Origin: Oscheius dolichura
Lineage: Eukaryota > Nematoda > Chromadorea > Rhabditida > Rhabditidae
Reading direction: 5' to 3'
NCBI GenBank assembly: GCA_932521035.1
Contig: OW051495.1
Coordinates: 10,726,001-10,790,000 of the forward strand
Length of the DNA: 64,000 nucleotides
The first letter of the stretch is position 1; each line of letters opens with the position of its first letter. Of this stretch, positions 55,672 to 64,000 are shown piece by piece. The position numbers were made by a program, and so were the translations under genes. Under the pieces are notes generated by a model. It was not told where the DNA came from and did no database searches. It saw only the letters and a list, made by a program, of their open reading frames with translations.

Positions 55672-58662
55672 ATGGCTCTTTTCTCCTATGCGACAAAGTT
55701 GACTGATGCTTTCACATCTCCGCAAGAGACGGTGTCCTCCTCCAGTACTAATTATGCTGAGGTAGGCTCTCCGTTTTTTTCTTCAACCAGTTCTCTGATA
55801 TAGAGTGATAAGACTACAAACACGGGCAGGCTTGAGAATAAGGTCTGTCTGGTTATTCTTGACGGATGGGGCTTGTCCGCCCAAGAAGATGGAAACGCTA
55901 TCCACAAGGCTAATACACCAGTTATGGACAAGCTTTTAAAAGGTTGGGAAGTGTATTTTCCTTTGAATCAGATGGATTCAGAGAACAGCATCGAGTTGAT
56001 GTCACACGGACAACACGTCGGCCTTCCTGAGGGACTTATGGGTAATTCAGAGGTAGGGCATCTGAATATCGGTGCTGGTCGATGTGTTCAACAAGACATT
56101 CTACGGATTGATCAAGCTGTCAAAGAGAATAAATTTGTTAGTTCGCTTCCTTTGCAAAAAAAGTATTTTTAGGAAACGAATAAAACTCTCCTGGCCGCAA
56201 TTGGTAGAGCCAAACAGGGAACAGGTCGCCTCCACCTGGCTGGACTCGTTTCTGATGGAAGGGTTCATTCTAATATTGGTAAGAAATGCCCGCTGCCTTG
56301 ATTCTGGCACGGGTTTCAGAGCACATTTTTGAACTGATAAAAGTTGCAAAGAAACATGAGGTGCAGGAAGTCTTTCTGCATTTCTTTGCCGATGGAAGGG
56401 ACACAGCTCCAAAAAGCGGGGTGGACTTCCTCCGCAAAGTCATGGATTTCATCAAAAGAGAAGGATACGCTAATTTGGCTACAATTATTGGAAGGTACTG
56501 CACATGTCGTTAAATAAGGGAAGCCCCCCAGATATTACGCAATGGACAGGGATAGACAGTGGGAACGGACCCGTGTAGCATACGAGGCAATGATTGGCGG
56601 AGAGGGAGAAGAGTGTGAGGAAGATAAGGTTTCTATCCTGATATCTTTTGAAAACAATGGAAATTGTAGGCGGTCAGTTTCTTGGAAGGTTGCTATAAGG
56701 GAAAAGATTCGGATGAATTCCTGAAGCCGATCATTTTTGGGGGAGACGAACCTCGAATCAGGTCGGAAGACACTGTCATCTTCTTCAATTGCCGAGCTGA
56801 TAGAATGAGACAACTGGCTGAGGTTCTTGTTACATAACTACTCTAACAACACAACTTTAGGTTATTGGTTTTGGAAATAGAAATCACTTCCAGTCCAAAT
56901 ATAGGCATCCCAAAGATATCGGTGTCTTCACAATGACTCAATACAACACGGATTTCGGCTTCCCTGTTCTGTTTCCCGCGCCTCATTATGTCAATGTGTT
57001 GCCCGAATGGCTCTCAGTCCAGGGAGTATCCCAATTTCACTGTGCAGAAACGGAGAAATATGCCCATATCACCTATTTCTTCAATGGAGGACGAGAAGAA
57101 CAGTTCAAGCACGAGAAGCGCTGTCTCGTCCATAGTCCCAAGGTAAAAGCTTGTGTTGAAATATGAAGGGTGGCTGTACCCTTCAGGTTGAAACATATGA
57201 CAAGCAGCCAGAGATGTCCTCTGCCGAAATAGCTAATAACATGATCGAATACATTAGCACCAAAAATAGGCCCTTCATAATGTGTAACTTGGCTGCTCCT
57301 GACATGGTCAGTCATACTGGAAACCACGATGCCGCTGTGAAAGCAATCGAGGCGACAGATGAAACGATCGGTTGGATACTGGAAGCATGCCAACAACATG
57401 GTAGAGTACCTTCTATTTGATTCATTATTGTATATTCAGGATATATACTTCTGGTTACCGCCGACCATGGCAATGCTGAACAGATGAAGGATGAGAAGAG
57501 GGAACCACACAAAGCTCATACCTGCTCACCAGTTCCTTTCGCTTGTAGTTCCACGAAATATTGCTTCAGAAAGGCAAGTCTGCTTTCAGAGTGGTATGTA
57601 AAAGTAACATTTCAGAACCTCAAACTGGGCAGGCCTCCAGCTCTTTGTGATGTGGCACCTACAATCCTCGACATTATGGGTTTACCGAAACCTAAAGAGA
57701 TGACGGGAGTAAGTTTGTTGGAAAGAGCATCAGAGAAGGAGAGCCCTCAAACAGATGAAAAGGAAGTAGAGGAGGAGGAAGTCGAAAATACTAGAGAACA
57801 AGATGGTGATCCGAAAGAGGAAGCCGAAGGGGAAAAGGAAACAAAGACGGTGGAGATCCAAACAGAATTGAAGGCGTCCGATATTCCAGTAGACAAGGAA
57901 GATAAAGGCAATGAAACCGCTGGAAAAGAAACGAAGAAAGATGAAAAATTGGAAGAGACGCGAGACAAGCAGAAAGACGAACCCCCGGAAGATGATAACG
58001 GTGCAACAAATGAGAAACAAGAGATGAAGGTGGAAACTTATCCACCAACGGATAAAGGCGATGAAAAGAAGAAAAGTAAAGAAGAATCGAAGCAGCCAAA
58101 AGATGAATCTCAAAACGAAGAGGGCGAAGGTGGAAAACTCATGGAAGAACGCAAGAACAACGACGTTACACCGCCCGTGCAAAACAGCTCCTCGGTGGAG
58201 GACAACGCTATCCAAGTGAAAAACAAAGGAACTATTGAGCATCAAGAAAAGGCCCAAGAGGATACAATCAATCGAAAAGGCCAGGAAGATATGGTGCGTG
58301 TGGATAAGCCAACAAAAATAGAGAAAACCGAGGACAAGCGCAATGGTGAAGCGGTGGAAGAAAACAAACGAGAGGTGAAACTTCCTAAAAAGAAGAGAGA
58401 GGAATGCAATGAAGAAGAAGAATTGGTGAAGGCGATCGAAAAGAAAAATGAAGAATGTAATCCGGAAGAATCAAGCTCATCGGAGAATGAGGGAGGAGAG
58501 AAGGAAGTGGCGGAGAATGTGGCTAACATGAACTATATGGAAAAGAAGGGAACAAAGGATGGGGAGAATGAAGAGGCCGTAGAGGTCATGGAAACGAGCA
58601 AGAATAACGAAGAAGATGTGGAAGTTACAGCCGCCAAAGGAAGGTCAAAGCAATCGGGATAA
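55672..58662 (+). CDS. ipgm-1: Cofactor-independent phosphoglycerate mutase 1 with a long charged C-terminal tail
   Basis: Interconverts 3- and 2-phosphoglycerate through a phosphoserine enzyme with two Mn/Mg ions; an essential nematode enzyme unrelated to the vertebrate one. An N-terminal extension of about 45 residues precedes [13 protein letters not shown] (first metal Asp). [21 protein letters not shown] holds the catalytic Ser. [23 protein letters not shown] and [11 protein letters not shown] are substrate-binding blocks, and [19 protein letters not shown] follows. [24 protein letters not shown] and HKAHT supply the other metal ligands. The enzyme part ends at [11 protein letters not shown] (about 57723). 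It is followed by about 312 residues made almost only of Glu, Lys, Asp, Asn, Thr, Gln and Ser, open to the stop at 58660. About twelve exons; a GC-AG intron (AAG/GCAAGTCTG) is likely near 57573-57614. Confidence 0.87.
57724..58659 (+). repeat. Low-complexity Glu/Lys-rich coding tract
   Basis: The DNA is purine-rich (GAA, GAG, AAA, AAG, GAT) and codes for the acidic/basic tail of phosphoglycerate mutase 1. There is no exact tandem unit; it looks like a disordered charged segment. The reverse-strand frames across it are Phe/Leu/Ser-rich shadows. Confidence 0.8.
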
Positions 58663-58842
58663 CTTTTAGAGTTCAGGAATACTGTAAATACATTTTGTAT
58701 AATTTTAATATCATAAAATCTTTTATTTTTTTTGAAATCCTTTGAGTATCCAAGAATAGACTATAGCTTTCTAGAGAAGAGGCAAGAACGGCTGTCCTTC
58801 CCGTGAGGGGGAGCTACTTGTTTTATTTCACCGGCAAGTCGG

Positions 58843-60154
58843 CTATTTATCCCGAATATTGAGACTCTTCTTGACAGTTTTTACAATATGTTCCACCTGG
58901 GGGAAGGCGTGTTTCTCAAGAGCTTCCGTATACGGCGTGGGGACATCTGCCCCGGTTACTCGTAGGACTGGAGAATCCAAATAGTCAAACGCCTCACTTT
59001 CCATTATCTGCATTCCTATTTCAGCTCCAATGCCTTAATATTCCCAAAAATAGAAACAAGAAAAGGCTGGCTTACCACAGAATGGCCATCCCGTTTCCAC
59101 GGTAACCAGATGATTCGTTTTCATAACTGACTTTTTGATAGTCGGGAAATCCAAAGGTCGCAATGTTCGCAGATTGATGACTTCTGCACTGACACCGATG
59201 GATTCCAATTCCTGGGCAGCTTTCAGAGCCAGGTCTACTCCATAAGAGAAGGCGACGAGGGTTATATCGTTTCCTTCTCTAAATCACCTCAATTTAAGAA
59301 CAAAGTAAAGCGCACACACCTTTCAATTTTGCACTTTCCAATGGGAACCAGGAAATCAGGCGCGTTCGCCTCTTCTGGGACTTCAAAATTGTGTCCGTAA
59401 AGAAGTTCCTGTTCCAGGAAGATAACCGGATTGTCATCCCGAATTGCTGACTTTAGAAGACCCTTTGCATCTTCAGCACTGTAGGGAGCGACTACCTGGA
59501 GTAAAGGAAATTATTAAAACATATTAAAAAGCAAGCAGACCTTTAATCCTGGACATTGAGCATACCACGAAGAGTAGTCTTGGGAATGCTGGGCAGCTAC
59601 ACCCATGGCAAAGCCATTTGGACCGCGGAAGACAATGGGTACTGGGACCTACAAGATAAATTTTGGATAAAATATCAAAAACAGACTTACTCTACCACCT
59701 GACATATAGTGCGTTTTACCGGCTGAGTTAATAATTTGATCAATGGCTTGCATAGCAAAATTGAAGGTCATATACTCACAGACGGGGCGAAGACCGGCCA
59801 TAGCGGCTCCTACCGCCAAACCTGAAGGAGTATTTCTAACAAAATTCAAAGTTTAACTGACCAGTAAAGCCCATCTCCGTAATTGGCGTATCGATTATTC
59901 GTTTGTCGCCGTATTTCCTCCACAATCCTTTGGTTATTTTATATGCCCCGTCATATTCGGCTACTTCCTCTCCAATAATAAATACACGCTCATCCCGTTC
60001 GAGTTCCTCGTCCATCGCCTGGTTTAAAGCGTCTCTCACTCTCATGGCTAAAGGGAGATATTCGAAATTCAAAGAAACGCCAACTTGAGGCCATTCTGTG
60101 GCTGTTTGTCAGTATTCTCCCGAGTGAGAGGCCTTTACAGATGTTTAGAGCCAT
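58843..60154 (-). CDS. pdhb-1: Pyruvate dehydrogenase E1 component subunit beta
   Basis: Beta subunit of the thiamine-diphosphate E1 heterotetramer of the mitochondrial pyruvate dehydrogenase complex, feeding acetyl-CoA to the citrate cycle. The ATG at 60154 begins a presequence ([19 protein letters not shown]), and a likely trans-splice acceptor (TTGTATTTCAG) lies just upstream. The intron after RMAS joins to [91 protein letters not shown] and [19 protein letters not shown] follow. [14 protein letters not shown] closes the transketolase C-terminal domain. Six exons with short introns, about 350 residues, stop at 58843. All family blocks are present. It lies tail-to-tail with phosphoglycerate mutase 1, so both are central carbon genes. 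Confidence 0.93.
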
Positions 60155-60494
60155 TTTTGGTTGTCTTTACCTGAAATACAACAATAAATTCGATAGAAAA
60201 TAGTGAATATAAACGATTAAAAGGAAGTTGTGACATATAAAAGAGGTAGCATCTGCCTCGGCCCGCTATGGACTGGCGTAAACAGAAAAATCAATCGCCT
60301 ACACAATGTTTGTTGCCTCCAATCCGTGACACGGCTGCCAAGATAACCTTGAAACACTGCGGCAACATGTCCCGTTAGATAATGGACTGTTAGAACAACG
60401 ATAGGGAGAAGTTTTTGAACTTTTACGACGCATTTATTAAAATGTACAAAGGTTATTTTCAAGAATAAATGCAAGACGTCTTTCGGCCATCAGT
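60155..60494. other. Intergenic, no gene recognised
   Basis: Spacer between the pyruvate dehydrogenase start and the alcohol dehydrogenase stop, both on the minus strand. No motif was seen. Confidence 0.4.
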
Positions 60495-63240
<2,746 letters not shown>

Positions 63241-64000
63241 TCACATAGCCTTGAATTCCTCGAAGCATCCAACGGTCTTCTTTACGTCTTCTTGAATCTT
63301 GAAGTCGTCCTCGCTACCCGGCACATTTTCTACTAGACACACACCCGTCATCTCATCCGGTTTTGGTAAGCCCATAATGTCAAGAATGGTCGGCGCCACA
63401 TCACAGAGAGCGGAGTGTCGGTCCATAAGAGAATCCTGAGCTCTCCAGTTATCAAAAACACTGAACTAAACCTTTTTGAAGGGGAACTTCTCACAGTTGC
63501 ATATCAGTGGAACTGTGGAAGTTGTATGAGCTGTGTGAACTTCTCCATTCGCATCCTTCATTTGTTCAGCGTTTCCGTGATCCGCTGTCACCAAAAGAAC
63601 GTCATCTAAAGGGCATCTGTAATCAAGAAAAGGGCAGAACTAGCTGTTCTTCTCACAGGCGTCCATTATCTTCCCAACGGCCTTATCCACAGCTTCACAT
63701 GCTTTCACCGTTGCATTGAAGTCCCCGGTATGGCCGACCATATCAGACGGAGCAAAATTGCACATTACGAACGGATACTTGCCGTCTTCGAGTTGCTCGA
63801 CCACCTTGTCTGCGACTTTTGCCGATGACATTTCCGGCTCCTTATCATATGTTTTGACCTACATGTTCGATTAATTCTAGAACAAGCGGATTCAAACCTT
63901 GGGACTGTCCACGAGGCAGTGTTCCTCCCCGTTCGATTTTTGTGTATTGCCACCGTTAAAGAAGTACGTAACATGTGCATATTTCTCTGTTTCAGCACAG
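63241..64000 (-). CDS. Cofactor-independent phosphoglycerate mutase 2, C-terminal part
   Basis: A second iPGM gene that runs off the right edge. The minus-strand exons from the edge read [77 protein letters not shown] and [19 protein letters not shown]. These hold the metal-binding Asp, His, Asp-His and His of the phosphatase half. Here the canonical DMVGHTG is kept. The intron after DACEKN appears to be GC-AG (GCTAGTTCTG...CCTTTAG, 39 nt), because the GT alternatives break the frame. After MTGVCLVE there are only 28 more residues, so this copy lacks the charged tail of copy 1. The N-terminal half lies outside the window. Confidence 0.88.

Noticed and set aside
57730-58529. Phe/Leu- and Ser-rich minus-strand frames opposite the iPGM tail
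   Set aside because: They are complements of the Glu/Lys codons and carry no signal of their own.

Overview
The window is nuclear DNA from a nematode, most probably a free-living rhabditid of clade V. The case rests on gene content: Str- and Sri-type chemoreceptors, three nuclear receptors with the nematode CxSCRSFF P-box, ShKT and C6 secreted modules, a GT92 glycosyltransferase, an OAC-type acyltransferase, UDP-galactopyranose mutase and cofactor-independent phosphoglycerate mutase. It also rests on gene structure: mostly 36-50 nt GT-AG introns, a few GC-AG introns, and many start codons lying just downstream of a pyrimidine-rich AG that could be a trans-splice acceptor. All gene models below were spliced by eye from reading frames and splice signals. 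Internal exon joints are therefore predictions, whereas family assignments rest on visible motifs.

Left part (1-20.8 kb). The window opens with the 3' end of an SGNH/acyltransferase gene, a GT92 glycosyltransferase (652-2562), a double-ShKT secreted protein, a small secreted protein, a short-chain dehydrogenase, an Str/Srj chemoreceptor and a four-TM protein. About 5.1 kb without recognisable genes follows, leading to a cyclic-nucleotide-gated channel (13816-17630) with an altered pore. Opposite it lies a C6/Thr-mucin/thrombospondin-like secreted protein (17767-20808).

Middle (21-45.7 kb). An AT-rich SMYD-like MYND/SET gene precedes three tandem nuclear receptor paralogues that share conserved upstream blocks. 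Next come an MFSD8-like transporter and a 7TM receptor. Two methyltransferase paralogues of the NNMT/PNMT/TEMT family flank a near-perfect 1.13-kb inverted repeat carrying two head-to-head copies of an unknown secreted protein. A secreted precursor with repeated Lys-Arg sites and a Sri receptor complete this part.

Right part (46-64 kb). This part is rich in housekeeping metabolism: UDP-galactopyranose mutase, a phosphoglycolate-phosphatase-like HAD enzyme, mitochondrial Mn superoxide dismutase, two cofactor-independent phosphoglycerate mutases, pyruvate dehydrogenase E1 beta and class III alcohol dehydrogenase. One of the two phosphoglycerate mutases has a ~310-residue acidic/lysine-rich tail. 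A small mitochondrial-looking gene lies antisense inside an alcohol dehydrogenase intron. Two Sri receptors and a broken third copy sit among these genes. Several genes serve central carbon and redox metabolism, but nothing in the layout shows an operon or a single shared pathway.
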